From Calendula officinalis (lineage: Eukaryota > Streptophyta > Magnoliopsida > Asterales > Asteraceae): a stretch of DNA of 64,000 nucleotides. Shown one piece after another: positions 35,978-47,265 of this stretch (the first letter of the stretch is position 1; each line of letters begins with the position of its first letter). Below the pieces are notes generated by a model. That model was not told the origin of the DNA, did no database searches, and saw only the letters and a program-made list of their open reading frames with translations. A program made the translations under genes and the position numbers. The stretch spans positions 17,857,501 to 17,921,500 of the forward strand of contig OY970822.1 of assembly GCA_963853835.1 (NCBI GenBank), read 5' to 3'.

Positions 35978-36641
35978 TAATGGTTATTTTCGGTTAAAAC
36001 AATTAACAAAACGCAGCGGAAAATATTTATCACCATGAAAGGATCTTGATATTAATCATACAATTAAACTAAAAGAAAAATCAAAGAGAATGGTATAAGA
36101 ATCATACCCTAGTTGCCTTTGATCAATGATGAATTCGGATGGATATTGTGAGCAACCGAAACCAAGAATTCCAATGGGGAATACCTCTAAAGCAAGTCCA
36201 CACAACACTTGCAAGAACACCAATGTAATGGATGCTAGTCCTAGAGTTTTGAGAGCAAAAGAAAGAAAACAAAACACCTACAAAGTGTGAGAGAGAGGGA
36301 CGGCCAAGAGGTGGTCAAAAGGGAGTTTATGGACCATTATATCTCTTAATGGTGCCATTACAATCCTTTAATGATTTCCATAAATCATTAGTCTTATTTG
36401 CCCACAAGTCCCTATCTTTTGTTTCTTCTAGTTTGCCCACAAGAAAGTTTCAATATTAACTTTTAATATTAAACTTATGATAGACAAGCTTATAGCTTAT
36501 ATATATATATTAATAATTAATGTAATTACACTAATTACACTAATTATATAATGGTGTTTAGTGTTTAAGTGTGTGACCCTTTAGGCTCACAAACAACTAG
36601 CCATATAACTATATGTTATACGCGTGAAGCATATTCCAACA
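35978..36641 (-). repeat. 3' LTR of nested copia
   Basis: 664 bp, same length as and apparently identical to 43236-43899. It contains a short AT run and a GAGAGAGAGGG stretch. Confidence 0.93.
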
Positions 36642-36657
36642 GCTCCCACTTGCGCAC
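36642..36657 (-). promoter_or_regulatory. Polypurine tract of nested copia
   Basis: On the minus strand AAGTGGGAGC directly precedes the 3' LTR. Confidence 0.75.
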
Positions 36658-37485
36658 GTGATAACATCAAGTAGTTATACAAGCAAAGGTTAGAGTCTAG
36701 CAACCCGCCAATGCCCCTAGGAGTATATGAGGAGTTTCATAAAATCTTTGTTCAAAGTTTTTCGAGCAGTTATCCTTTTGTTACTGATACTATGTTGAAT
36801 TTTAGGCAAGGATTAATGTCAATCTAAAATTTCAACGATTCTGTTTCTCGATCTATATAATGAAGTAGATTACCAAAACCAATCAAGATTCATCTTGATT
36901 ACCTTTTGGGTGTGGCCACACATACATCTATTCAAAATCATCGAGGGGCCCAGTAGTATCTAATCCACATGTGTGGAGGAACAAATTCTTTATTGACTGC
37001 ACGTGTCCGTCATATGCTTAATGACAAACCCGATAATGGTTGTTATAGCAGCCTTATTCAGGTCAGCGTTTAACCATATCAAAGTTTGCCCCTCTACATA
37101 CACAAACCAACTTGCATCTCAAGTCAGAGGATAAGTGACAAAGCCTTTGTGAGATTCACTTGTGACATAAATCCATGAAGTGATTTCTCATAGGTTGGGT
37201 CAGTCCAATTGTGCATCATTATGAACAACATGTGAGTTTGATTTCATCATCCTTAGTCATACTAAGATAATGTCATCAATACCATCAGATTTGTCTTAAT
37301 AATATTCCCATATTATTAATTATGACAATGGACAATTTAGAATATAAAACGCAGTAAATATTCATGGATATAAACATGCAAATATAGAACACAGTAGATA
37401 TTCATATAAAAACGATCATATCAAATATATCAATTTATTCCAATAAAAACTGCTCAATGTTCCATTATCCAAATACTAAAACAGA
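36658..37485 (-). other. Untranslated region between nested copia ORF and 3' LTR
   Basis: About 830 bases with no ORF; includes two near-repeats of AATATAGAACACAGTAGATA type around 37340-37400. Confidence 0.5.
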
Positions 37486-40400
37486 TTACATGAAACTACT
37501 AGCTGGTCGAAGCCCAATGTTTCTAGCATGCTCAATATGTTTGGTACATGGCATTGGCTTCGTAAAGGGGTCAGCTAAGTTGTCATCTGTATGAACTTTG
37601 AGCAAGCGTACATCTCCCATTAGGATCGCATCTCTAATGTAGTGAAGCTTCCTCCGATAATGTCTGGCGCCTTTCTGAACACCGGGTTCGTTGGCAATGA
37701 TGATAGCACCTGTGTTATCACAGTACATATCCATAGGTCTTTCATTACTGGGGACAACTCCAAGCCCAGAAATGAATTTCCTCATCCAAACAGCTTCCAT
37801 TGCAGCTTCAGTGGTTGCAATGTATTCAGCTTCTGTAGAAGACATAGCGATAGTGCTCTGCTTTGCACTTTTCCAATCAACAGCGCCTCCGTTCAAAACG
37901 AAAACATACCCCGTTTGAGATTTGGAATCATCTCTATCAGTCTCAAAACTAGCATCAGAATAACAAGTGACGCTCAGTTCATCTTGACTTTCACCACCAT
38001 AAACAAGAAACATATCTTTAGTATTCCTAAGATACTTCAGTATGTTCTTAACAGTAGTCCAGTGACTCTCACCTGGATTCTGTTGATATCGGCTTGTAAG
38101 GTTCTGAGAGAACGCTACATCAGGTCTTGTGCACCGCACAGCATACATGATAGATCCTACTGCCGAGGCATAGGGGACATCACGCATACGTCTCATCTCA
38201 TCAGGTGAGGACGGTCCTTGAGTCTTACTCAAGTGTACATTGTGTTGCATAGGGAGACTTCCACGTTTGGAAGCATCCATTCTAAACCGTTTTAGAATCT
38301 TATCAATGTACGCACTTTGACTTAGTCCGATTAACCGCTTTGATCGATCTCGATAGATCTTTATACCAAGTATATATGCCGCTTCCCCAAGATCCTTCAT
38401 AGCGAAGCACTTCCCAAGCCAGGATTTTACATCTTGTAGCATTGGAATGTTATTTCCTATGAGTAGTATGTCATCGACATATAGGATTAGAAAGACGACA
38501 ATGCTCCCACTAGCTCTTACATATACACATGGCTCGTCGGGATTCTGAGTAAAGCCAAACGATTTGACTTCCTCATCGAATCTTTTGTTCCAACTCCTGG
38601 ATGCTTGCTTTAGTCCATAAATGGACCTTTGAAGCTTACATACTTTCTTTGGGTGTTTTGGATTAACAAAACCCTCAGGTTGAACCATATAAACATCTTC
38701 ATCAAGATGTCCATTTAAGAAAGCAGTTTTAACATCCATTTGCCAAATCTCATAGTCATAGTACGCTGCTATGGCTATGACAATCCTAATAGCTCTAACG
38801 TCGGCAACAGGCGAGAAGGTTTCATCATAGTCAATCCCGTAGGTTTGAGTGTAACCTTTTGCTACCAATCGAGCTTTATAGGTGTGTACATTGCCATCCA
38901 TGTCGGTCTTCTTCTTGAAGAGCCACTTGCTACCAACAGTCTTACTGTTAGGAGGAAGATCAACCAACGTCCATACTTGGTTATCTTTCATGGATTGCAT
39001 TTCCGCGTTCATAGCATCAAGCCATTTGTCAGATTCAGAATCTGATAATGCAGCTCGATAGTTAGGGGGTTCATTATGATCCCCTAAACTTAGCTCCTCA
39101 GCATCGACATGGAAGCCATATCGTTCAGGTGCATGAGGTGTCCTTGCGGACCTTCGAACAGGGATTACATCATTTTGAGGTGCAACAGGAACAGTTTCGT
39201 GTTCAGCCTCATCTTGATGTTCGCTAGTCTCTACAATAGGTTGTGCATCTTCATCGCTTGGAATCTCGTCAAAGTCGATGGTACTCCCACTTGCTTCTTG
39301 TGAAATGAGATTGCTCTCAAGAAACTCAGCATAACGAGCAATAATTACTTTTTGCTCAGGTGGGTAGTAGAAATAGTAACCCATCGTTTCCTCAGGGTAT
39401 CCTATAAAGATGCACTTGACAGCTCTGGGTTCAAGTTTGTTTGGCGTGTCTCGTTTCACGAGAGCCTCACAACCCCAGACCTTCAAGTAAGACAAGTTAG
39501 GGACTTTCCCATGCCATATCTCATATGGTGTCTTTTCAACCTTCTTGGTGGGAACCATATTCAGTATGCGAGCAGCCGATTTGAGTGCATAACCCCAAAA
39601 GGATAGAGGCAGAGTGGTAGGACTCATCATCGATCGGACCATGTCAAGCAAGGTGCGATTTCTCCTCTCTGATACACCATTATGCTGTGGTGTATAAGGG
39701 GGAGTGAATTGTGAGACAATCCCACAATTCTTTAGATGGTCTTGAAACTCATGGCTCATGTACTCTCCTCCTCGATCGGAACGGAGAGCCTTAATCTTCT
39801 TGCCAAGTTGATTTTCTACTTCATTCTGGAAAGCTTTGAACGTTTCAAAGGTTTCATGTTTATGTTTAATCAAGTAAACATAACCATAACGACTAAAGTC
39901 GTCAGTGAAGGTAATGAAATAGGTAGCACCTTCCCTAGTTCGAGTTCTAAAAGGGCCACATACATCAGTATGTATGAGTCCAAGTAGATCATTGGCCCTT
40001 TCGCCTACATGGGAGAAAGGCTTGCGCGCCATTTTACCAGATATGCAAGAAACACATTTATCAAATGATTCAGAATCATCTGATTTTATAAGTCCATCCT
40101 TTTGTAATTTCAAAACGCGTTTCTTGTTAACATGGCAAAGGCGACAATGCCATAGGTAAGTAGAATCCAAATTCTTCTTGGATTTCTTATTGCTACATGT
40201 ATAAATAGAACTACTGTTTGTGATACGATTATGCATGTCAATCTCAAAGATACCATCACGAGGAATAGCATTAAAGTAAAAAACATTATCCTTTGAAACT
40301 GAAATACCATAATCCGTAAACGTATGAATAAAACCATTATTCCACAAACAAGAAAGCGATACTATACCCCTAGTAATACTAGGCGCATAGTGACAATTGT

Positions 40401-41493
40401 CTAATACAATAATTAAACCACTAGGAAGGATTAAATCATAGCTTCCTATAGCTTCGACCGGTGCACGATTGCCATTGCCCACGTACAAGTCCAAAGCTCC
40501 ATGGTTTAGCTTTCTACTTCCCCTTAGACCCTGCATGGTATTACAAATGTGAGTTCCACAACCAGTGTCATATACCCATGATTTCTTAGGGAAAGCATAT
40601 AGTTCTATTGTGAAGATACCTGATGTGCCAACCTTGTTGGCTTTGTTCTTCATCAACTCTGCCAGGTAGGCAGGACAATTCCTCCTCCAATGGCCTGTTT
40701 CACCGCAGTGATGGCAAGCAAGATCCTTAGCGGGATGCTCCTTATGAGTAGGTGGGGGAACCTTTGGTTTGGGCTTGTAAACTTGCTTTCCCTTGCCTTG
40801 GCCCTTAGCAACTACTTGCGGTTTAGGTTTTTGGATCTTTCCTTGCCTTATAGCAAGGACAGTAGGGGCCGGAGTTTTCTTGGGTAGGCTTGCCTCCGTT
40901 TGTTTCAGCATAGCATGTAATTCGGCGAATGTCTTCCCCATACTATGCATATGATAAGTCATGACAAACGGTGCAAAATCCTTGTTTAGGGACGTTAGAA
41001 TCAAGCTAATCCCAAGGATGTGCGGCATAGCGTAACCAAGCCTCTCCATTTGGTCTAAGTAGCTCTTCATCTTCAAGAGATAAGAGCTAACAGACTGTCC
41101 CTCCTCCTGCTTGCAAGCGTGGAAGGCTTTGACAGTGTCAAAGAGTTCCTGCTCGGCTTGCTTTTGATACATGGCCGTTAGTTCACGCATCATATCAAAT
41201 GCAGTGAGGTCCTCGAGATTCTTTTGAATCTCGGGAATCATGCTCACTAGCATAAGCGCGGCGACTTCCTGTTGTTCGTTAAACCTTTTGGTATAGGCTG
41301 TACGAACAGCAGCAGTGGCGGTAGCAGCAGGGGCAGGGGGCAGCGCCTCCTCCAAATGGTGGTACTTGTGCTCGGCCCTAAGGACAATCCTTAGGTTTCG
41401 AGACCAGTCCACAAAGTTCGTTCCATCAAGTTTCTTTTTTTCGAGAACGGAACGAATGGTGGTATGTGTTAGGGTTTGATTGTTTGAAGTCAT
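37486..41493 (-). CDS. gag-pol: Nested copia Gag-Pol polyprotein, intact
   Basis: 1335 residues in one uninterrupted frame. Gag (UBN2-like) with zinc knuckle CHHCGETGHWRRNC at about residue 260, protease DTGCGTHIC at about 308, pre-integrase zinc region (HCRLCH...CVSC), integrase D at about 507 (HTDVCGP), D at about 571 (RSDRGGEY) and E at about 606 (SERRN) with the D-D-35-E spacing, reverse transcriptase with YVDD at about 1005, and RNase H (YSDASF, STEAEYIA, CDNTGAI). All catalytic residues are present. Gag and Pol are fused in one frame, as in most plant copia elements outside Sirevirus. Lineage within copia not assigned. Confidence 0.94.
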   Translation of the reverse strand: MTSNNQTLTHTTIRSVLEKKKLDGTNFVDWSRNLRIVLRAEHKYHHLEEALPPAPAATATAAVRTAYTKRFNEQQEVAALMLVSMIPEIQKNLEDLTAFDMMRELTAMYQKQAEQELFDTVKAFHACKQEEGQSVSSYLLKMKSYLDQMERLGYAMPHILGISLILTSLNKDFAPFVMTYHMHSMGKTFAELHAMLKQTEASLPKKTPAPTVLAIRQGKIQKPKPQVVAKGQGKGKQVYKPKPKVPPPTHKEHPAKDLACHHCGETGHWRRNCPAYLAELMKNKANKVGTSGIFTIELYAFPKKSWVYDTGCGTHICNTMQGLRGSRKLNHGALDLYVGNGNRAPVEAIGSYDLILPSGLIIVLDNCHYAPSITRGIVSLSCLWNNGFIHTFTDYGISVSKDNVFYFNAIPRDGIFEIDMHNRITNSSSIYTCSNKKSKKNLDSTYLWHCRLCHVNKKRVLKLQKDGLIKSDDSESFDKCVSCISGKMARKPFSHVGERANDLLGLIHTDVCGPFRTRTREGATYFITFTDDFSRYGYVYLIKHKHETFETFKAFQNEVENQLGKKIKALRSDRGGEYMSHEFQDHLKNCGIVSQFTPPYTPQHNGVSERRNRTLLDMVRSMMSPTTLPLSFWGYALKSAARILNMVPTKKVEKTPYEIWHGKVPNLSYLKVWGCEALVKRDTPNKLEPRAVKCIFIGYPEETMGYYFYYPPEQKVIIARYAEFLESNLISQEASGSTIDFDEIPSDEDAQPIVETSEHQDEAEHETVPVAPQNDVIPVRRSARTPHAPERYGFHVDAEELSLGDHNEPPNYRAALSDSESDKWLDAMNAEMQSMKDNQVWTLVDLPPNSKTVGSKWLFKKKTDMDGNVHTYKARLVAKGYTQTYGIDYDETFSPVADVRAIRIVIAIAAYYDYEIWQMDVKTAFLNGHLDEDVYMVQPEGFVNPKHPKKVCKLQRSIYGLKQASRSWNKRFDEEVKSFGFTQNPDEPCVYVRASGSIVVFLILYVDDILLIGNNIPMLQDVKSWLGKCFAMKDLGEAAYILGIKIYRDRSKRLIGLSQSAYIDKILKRFRMDASKRGSLPMQHNVHLSKTQGPSSPDEMRRMRDVPYASAVGSIMYAVRCTRPDVAFSQNLTSRYQQNPGESHWTTVKNILKYLRNTKDMFLVYGGESQDELSVTCYSDASFETDRDDSKSQTGYVFVLNGGAVDWKSAKQSTIAMSSTEAEYIATTEAAMEAVWMRKFISGLGVVPSNERPMDMYCDNTGAIIIANEPGVQKGARHYRRKLHYIRDAILMGDVRLLKVHTDDNLADPFTKPMPCTKHIEHARNIGLRPASSFM

Positions 41494-43235
41494 CTACAAA
41501 ATTACAAAGTTCATTAATTAGTATTTTTAATAATAATTTCTTTTAATAAATTAACTACCCAATTAATTTTAATTAAAAGCTAAGATCCCATTGAGCTTCT
41601 ATCATCGCATCAGTTGATCTGCTAGAGATGATAGATCCAATAGGTAGGTGACGTTCAACAATTGCATTACAAGTGCAACTCTTAGAGGTATGGGACTTCA
41701 TGGCACCTAGTGAACAAGCATCTAGGGTCAAGTGGCATGTTTGTCGCATCTTCGCCTCGAGTCAAGGTCTCACCGTTAACTTGATTAAGTCATCCAATGT
41801 GAAATCATGTCAAAATAGATCTAGGTCTCACCGTAGAGAATAATGACCTCGGATCTAAATTCAAACCACGTCTCACGTGAATTCAAAAATAGAAGCAAGT
41901 GATTTACAACCGATTGGACGGCGTGACTTAAATTTTAGGTATGTTAAAATTTTAATTTAATAAAATTTTATTTAAGATATGAATGAATCATGTACTTCAT
42001 TCATACCACTTCATAAGTCTTGTAATAAACGGTAAAAACTTTTAGCGATTATTAAGTGATGAGTTTCAAATCATATTTAAACTTAGTTTAATCTCAAAAC
42101 GATTTTAGATTAAAGGTTTAATCATCAATGATTAACTAGTAGTCATCGATGATTAAGGGTTTGAATGTTTTAATGTTTGTGTCAAAAAACCATTTTTAAT
42201 TTGTTTTACTATTTGTATCTAATAGAAAAGAAAAACAACCACAAACAAAAAATAAAACATGCAACAAAATTTTGTGCAAACCTCGACCAATGAAATCCTA
42301 GGTTCGGTCACGTGAGTCATCACGACGGACCGAAGGGTCAAACTAGGGGACGGGCCAACATGAACCCAAACGGGCCTACATAAACCCAATGGGCTCCCAC
42401 TTGCTCCAAGACATTCTTGAGCAAGTAGAACCCAAAATTGTGAAAAAATGTAATCTGCCAGAAAATTCCAGCAGACTTTGAAGCCCGAAAAGTCACTGAA
42501 GGAGTCTTCGTTGGTCTTCCCGGCCTTCTGGAAAGTTGTAGCCCACGACTTTGCAAGCATTTTGGGCTTTTGAATCGCCCAAAAAGGAGTCCGTATGCCT
42601 CTGGAAAACCTGTTTTCGTACAGCCCTCGCTTTTATGACGGAAATTTGTTGTTTTCTTCATTAGTCTTCAATATTTTTGTCAAACAATTTACAATAAAAA
42701 GATAAAATAAATACAATCTATTCTATTACTTTTACATTACAAATTGCCCCAAAAAAATGGCACCAAAAATAAAATAAAAATAAATGAAACAAATTACAAC
42801 AATTAAGCCAAAAAAAAACAAGGCTTTTCCCAAACAACCAAACATCAAACACATTCATTCACAAATGGTCTAGGCTTTCATTGGTTTGCACAAACAAGCA
42901 ACAATTGACAAGGCTTTGGCTTGGGATATGGCAAAAATACATGTTTTGCCATATCAACAAAATGGAATTAAAAATTAAATTCCAAGCCAAATAATCAAAA
43001 AAATACAATAACAAGATTAATTTTTTGATATGATTTTGTAACAAGTGACAATGGGGTTCCAAAAATACCATATTTTAACCCACATTTTTATAAAAAACCG
43101 AAAATTAAAATAAAAAACCCGTAGGGTTTTGTTTTTGTCCGATCGGAATTTTAACAACACAAAACCGGTTGATTTTTGCCACTTTTCACAAAATCTAGCT
43201 AATTATATGATTAATATAATGACTCGTGATACCAC
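41494..43235 (-). other. 5' leader of nested copia, with PBS
   Basis: A long untranslated leader of about 1.7 kb between PBS and ATG. The PBS is at 43221-43234 (minus strand TGGTATCACGAGTC, a variant of the initiator tRNA-Met complement). The short ORFs here (42219-42661) lack family features. The length of the leader is unusual for copia elements. Confidence 0.6.
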
Positions 43236-43899
43236 TAATGGTTATTTTCGGTTAAAACAATTAACAAAACGCAGCGGAAAATATTTATCACCATGAAAGG
43301 ATCTTGATATTAATCATACAATTAAACTAAAAGAAAAATCAAAGAGAATGGTATAAGAATCATACCCTAGTTGCCTTTGATCAATGATGAATTCGGATGG
43401 ATATTGTGAGCAACCGAAACCAAGAATTCCAATGGGGAATACCTCTAAAGCAAGTCCACACAACACTTGCAAGAACACCAATGTAATGGATGCTAGTCCT
43501 AGAGTTTTGAGAGCAAAAGAAAGAAAACAAAACACCTACAAAGTGTGAGAGAGAGGGACGGCCAAGAGGTGGTCAAAAGGGAGTTTATGGACCATTATAT
43601 CTCTTAATGGTGCCATTACAATCCTTTAATGATTTCCATAAATCATTAGTCTTATTTGCCCACAAGTCCCTATCTTTTGTTTCTTCTAGTTTGCCCACAA
43701 GAAAGTTTCAATATTAACTTTTAATATTAAACTTATGATAGACAAGCTTATAGCTTATATATATATATTAATAATTAATGTAATTACACTAATTACACTA
43801 ATTATATAATGGTGTTTAGTGTTTAAGTGTGTGACCCTTTAGGCTCACAAACAACTAGCCATATAACTATATGTTATACGCGTGAAGCATATTCCAACA
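43236..43899 (-). repeat. 5' LTR of nested copia
   Basis: 664 bp, identical by eye to the other LTR. Confidence 0.93.
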
Positions 43900-44187
43900 T
43901 GCATGACACCTTTCACGTGAGTTATTTGAAAAAGTTCATCGGGGAAGTCGAAAATATTATTCCATTGCAAGAGTTGCGGGTTGACGGCCAGAACCGGTTA
44001 ATCGAGGAGCCCGAGGCTATATTAGAAACGAAAACAAAGAAGCTTCGGAATAAGGAGATCGAGTTGGTGTTGGTCAAGTGGAAGCATTCACTTGGGCCGA
44101 ATTTGTCTTGGGAGGTCAAAGACGAGATTCGGAAGAGGTACCCGGATTTCGTGAACTATGATGAGATTCCGAGGACGGAATCTTCTT

Positions 44188-44201
44188 AAGGGGTAGATAG
44201 T
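44188..44201 (+). promoter_or_regulatory. Polypurine tract, gypsy element
   Basis: AAGGGGTAGATAG directly 5' of the 3' LTR. Confidence 0.75.
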
Positions 44202-45915
44202 TGTAATGACCCGAAATTTGTAAATAAATAAATTGTACAAAAATTTGATAATTAAGGATAAATCGTTTAAAGAACGTAGGAATTGGTTTCGTGTCGTTTA
44301 GAGACCGTATGAAGAAGTTATGGGCGAAACCGGGTCGAGACAAAGTTAGAAAAGTGCAGCCTGACTGCATGTGAAGTTCACGACGCGAACTAGTTCGCGT
44401 TCGTGAAGTCGGGCCAGAGATTTTGATTAAAGGCGTGAAGTAGTTCGCGATGAGATAACGATCGCTAAGTATGCGTACGACATGCAAAGTTAGCGGCGCG
44501 AACTTAGTTCGCGTCGTGAAGTCCTGTCGTCTGCAATAAATTTGGGTTTTGGCTCATTTAATGAAATAGTAAACCCTAGTTTTTCCCTTTGGCGATTTTG
44601 GAGCTCAAGTGCAGATTTTGGTTGATTTCTTCTCAAATCCTTGGTAGATTTCACTCCTAAGTGAAGATTAAAGGTATATCTTCACTCCTTGATCTTTGTA
44701 GATTTAGATCTATGTATTTTGATGGTTGGGTTGAAACCCTAGCTATTGGGGGTTATGGTTTATGGTGAATAATTGATGTATACACTTAATAGATGGTATA
44801 TTAACAGAGGAAACAAGTATATGATTATGATTTGTAAGAATCTTAAGGGTTGGTTAAACCTAGGGTTTGGTAAATCACCATAATTGGGGGAAAGTGTTAG
44901 TTGATGGTATCTAGTGATAAATGGGCACATTATTAGTAGATTGTGATGTTGAACATTGTATGATCATTGTATTAGGCTTTCGGTGACATCTTGGAAAGTC
45001 GGTGAAATTGTGAAGCAAGAGATTGGTGTCAAGAATTCGGTTGGAGCATCGTATTGCTAAGGTGAGTACGTGTGGAAATTTACTGAGTACATAGCCTATG
45101 AAATCCCTTTATTACTTGTGTTATGGTCTATTTGCTTAATTGTGTAGACTAGTGGTTAGTAGTTAGTTATACCGATAATAGTATTGAACTAACTTGTTTG
45201 TTGATAGACGTGATAGCCGAGAGCTAGATTGACATAACCATTGAGTTATGATATGTTGAGATGATGTGATGATGCGGGGGACCCCCGGTCATAAGGTGTG
45301 GTGTGAGGGGCAGTTGGGTGGATTCCCATCGACTCCACCACGATAGTAGTCTTGCTAACTGGAGGTAGTCCGGTGAGTAAGGCCGGTATTGGTAGATTGG
45401 GCGAATCCCTCTTGCCGGTATCTTGAGGCTTATTAATGGCGATGGATTTCGGTTAATAAGTCAAGGTAGTTCTAGTTAGTTCGGGGGCAACCCGATAACT
45501 AGATATGCTTGCTAGGAAAACAAAGTATTAGAGTCACAATAGGGTGACTAGTTAGATGGATGATTATTTACATGTTTGTCTATATGCCATACGATTATTA
45601 TTATTATTGGGTCTAAACCCATGTAGCTCACGAGACGTTTTGTCTCACGTACTCCTTGTTTGTTTTGCTATGTACTCAGGTTCGGGATCGAAGGTTTAGG
45701 TACGCATGGATAGAGATGCGGGGCCTAGAGTAGAAGAACATTAGATTGGATTTATGCTTAGCTTTGGTTATGATCTATTTTGTAACACCAAACTTTATAC
45801 TCTGATTTTCATACCAAAGGTTTTTGTAAATCCATATTTTTGGAATAGTTCTTCTATTTATGAAAAAATGATTTATTTTGGACAAATGTTTTGTATTAAA
45901 ATTTGAGGTGTTACA
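44202..45915 (+). repeat. 3' LTR of gypsy element
   Basis: 1714 bp, about 1.3% different from the 5' LTR by eye count. Confidence 0.93.
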
Positions 45916-45981
45916 ACAATTACTCTTGACAATCACTATATAAATGTCTAAACTTTATTTCGTGTTATAACAAAATAAATA

Positions 45982-46442
45982 GAGTAAATTACATGAATGG
46001 TCCTTTAGATTTATAGCAAATTTCACCAATGGTCCTTTAGTTTCAAAAATTACACCGATGATCCTTATTTTAGAAAGGTTTTTCACCGATGGTTCTTTAC
46101 GAAAAAGTTCGTCTATTTTTTAAGTTAACTAACATCACATGTGATGCACATGGGGGTATTTTGGTCAATTTTTCTTTCCCCTTCTCAATTAAATTACATG
46201 GATGGTCCTTTAAGTTTATAGAAAATTTCACCAATGGTCCTTTAGGAAAGACAAATTGACCAAAATACCCCCATGTGCATCACATGTGATGTTAGTTAAC
46301 TTGAAAAATAGACGGACTTTTTCGTAAAGGACCATCGGTGAAAAACCTTTCAAAAATAAGGACCATCGGTGTAATTTTTGAAACTAAAGGGCCATTGGTG
46401 AAATTTACTATAAACCTAAAGGACCATTCATGTAATTTACTC
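45982..46442. mobile_element. Foldback Mutator-like MITE
   Basis: 461 bp flanked by a perfect 9-bp duplication AAATAAATA (45973-45981 and 46443-46451), the size made by Mutator-like transposases. The ends are inverted (GAGTAAATTACATGAATGG at the left, the same read from the right), and the inversion continues for about 200 bp on each arm, leaving only a short loop near 46190-46240. Non-coding. Confidence 0.85.
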
Positions 46443-46474
46443 AAATAAATAAGAACAGAATTAATAAATACATA

Positions 46475-46538
<64 letters not shown>
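46475..46538 (+). repeat. (AAT)n microsatellite
   Basis: About 21 uninterrupted AAT/TAA units between the two Mutator-like elements. Confidence 0.95.
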
Positions 46539-46541
<3 letters not shown>

Positions 46542-46849
46542 GCAATAATAATCGATAACAACTAACTTATTTTATTGGGTAAATTACAGTTTTTGTCCCT
46601 GAGCTATGGCCGATTCGGGGTTTTTGTTCCTAAAGTTTTTTTGTCGGTTTTTTTTGTCCCTTAAGTTTTTCAAATTCTGGAAATTTGTCCTTCCGTCCAA
46701 TTTTGGCCGTTAACTGACGAAAAATGCAAGGCATGTGAGGGCATTTTGGTCCTTTTCACCATTTCCCTTTTCCCCCTTTTCCCCTTTTCCTGATAAACCC
46801 TAATCTCACATAATCTCTGAAATTCCTCCCCAGATCCCCCAATCAAGCA

Positions 46850-47173
46850 ATGGAATTTCATCGTCTAGCAACAATCATATTATTCCTCTTCATTATAACG
46901 CAATCATCATCATCCCCGCCATCAATTTACGACGCCTTAAGCTCCAATGGTCTCCCAATCGGCCTCCTTCCAAAAGGAATCACAAACTTCACAATCGATC
47001 CATCAACTCAACGCTTCGAAGTCCACTTAAACAGATCACGCAACACCAAATTCGAAACCAACGTCCGATTTGATTGGAATTTTGCGGGGTTTCTCAGTTA
47101 CGGCCAAATCTCTAATTTGACCGGAATTGCAGCTCAGGATTTGTTCCTTTGGTTTCCTGTGCCAAATCTCTAA
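46850..47173 (+). pseudogene. Captured DUF538 protein gene, 3' truncated
   Basis: 107 residues. An N-terminal hydrophobic stretch (LATIILFLFIITQS) looks like a signal peptide, followed by the DUF538 core: SIYDALSSNGLPIGLLPKG, FTIDPSTQRFEVHL, GFLSYGQISNLTGI and DLFLWFPV. DUF538 proteins are small secreted or endomembrane plant proteins of uncertain function. Family members continue for about 45 more residues after FPV, and here the frame ends three codons later, so the last beta-strands are missing. The start context (AAGCAATGG) and an upstream UTR-like leader appear to have been captured too. Lying wholly inside the Pack-MULE, it is most likely a transduplicated fragment. Confidence 0.75.
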
Positions 47174-47265
47174 TTGACTTGCATGTAATTCGCCGGAAAG
47201 CGGCTGAATTGAGGTTGGATTCGGCGGAAATGGGTGTTTAGCTCTGTTTGGTTTGTAGATTTATT

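Larger units (their letters stand above)
35978..43899 (-). mobile_element. Young intact Ty1-copia element nested in gypsy pol
   Basis: 7,922 bp on the minus strand, with 664-bp LTRs at both ends and a 5-bp target duplication TGCAT (35973-35977 and 43900-43904). It starts TGTTGG and ends TA, an atypical but known LTR terminus. The LTRs look identical throughout and encode the same 73-residue shadow ORF. PBS, PPT and a 1335-codon gag-pol ORF are intact. Nothing seen disqualifies it from being an autonomous element. Confidence 0.94.
32861..44189 (+). pseudogene. pol: Gypsy pol (PR-RT-RH-IN-chromodomain), stops plus insertion
   Basis: Protease DSGSNYSF (about 32974), reverse transcriptase with FIDD (about 33974-33985), RNase H (VVYSDASNQGLG), integrase zinc region and catalytic D (TMDFIVGLP), D (VSDRDARF) and E (TDGQSERT). 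The ORF is stopped by TAG at 34493-34495 and by TGA at 34655-34657 and 34661-34663 in the RNase H region, the kind of change expected from cytosine deamination. After residue H at 35977 the frame is interrupted by the nested copia and resumes exactly at 43902, where a chromodomain-like tail (VLVKWKHSLGPNLSWE) runs to the stop at 44189. Coordinates include the nested element. Confidence 0.88.
29689..45915 (+). mobile_element. Ty3-gypsy chromovirus-like retrotransposon, split by a nested copia
   Basis: LTRs of 1714 bp at 29689-31402 and 44202-45915 (TGTAA...TTACA), 5-bp target duplication ACAAT (29684-29688 and 45916-45920), PBS 31406-31417 and a polypurine run before the 3' LTR. Without the nested element it is about 8.3 kb. 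Domain order PR-RT-RH-IN with a C-terminal chromodomain-like tail indicates a chromovirus. The LTRs differ at roughly 22 positions by eye (about 1.3%), mostly C/T or G/A transitions. Coding is disabled by one frameshift and four stops. Confidence 0.93.

Noticed and set aside
36056..36277. 73-codon hydrophobic ORF present twice
   Set aside because: It is the same stretch of the two identical LTRs (also 43314-43535), not a gene pair.
42219..42661. Two ORFs of over 100 codons in the nested copia leader
   Set aside because: No family motifs; overlapping frames in untranslated leader.
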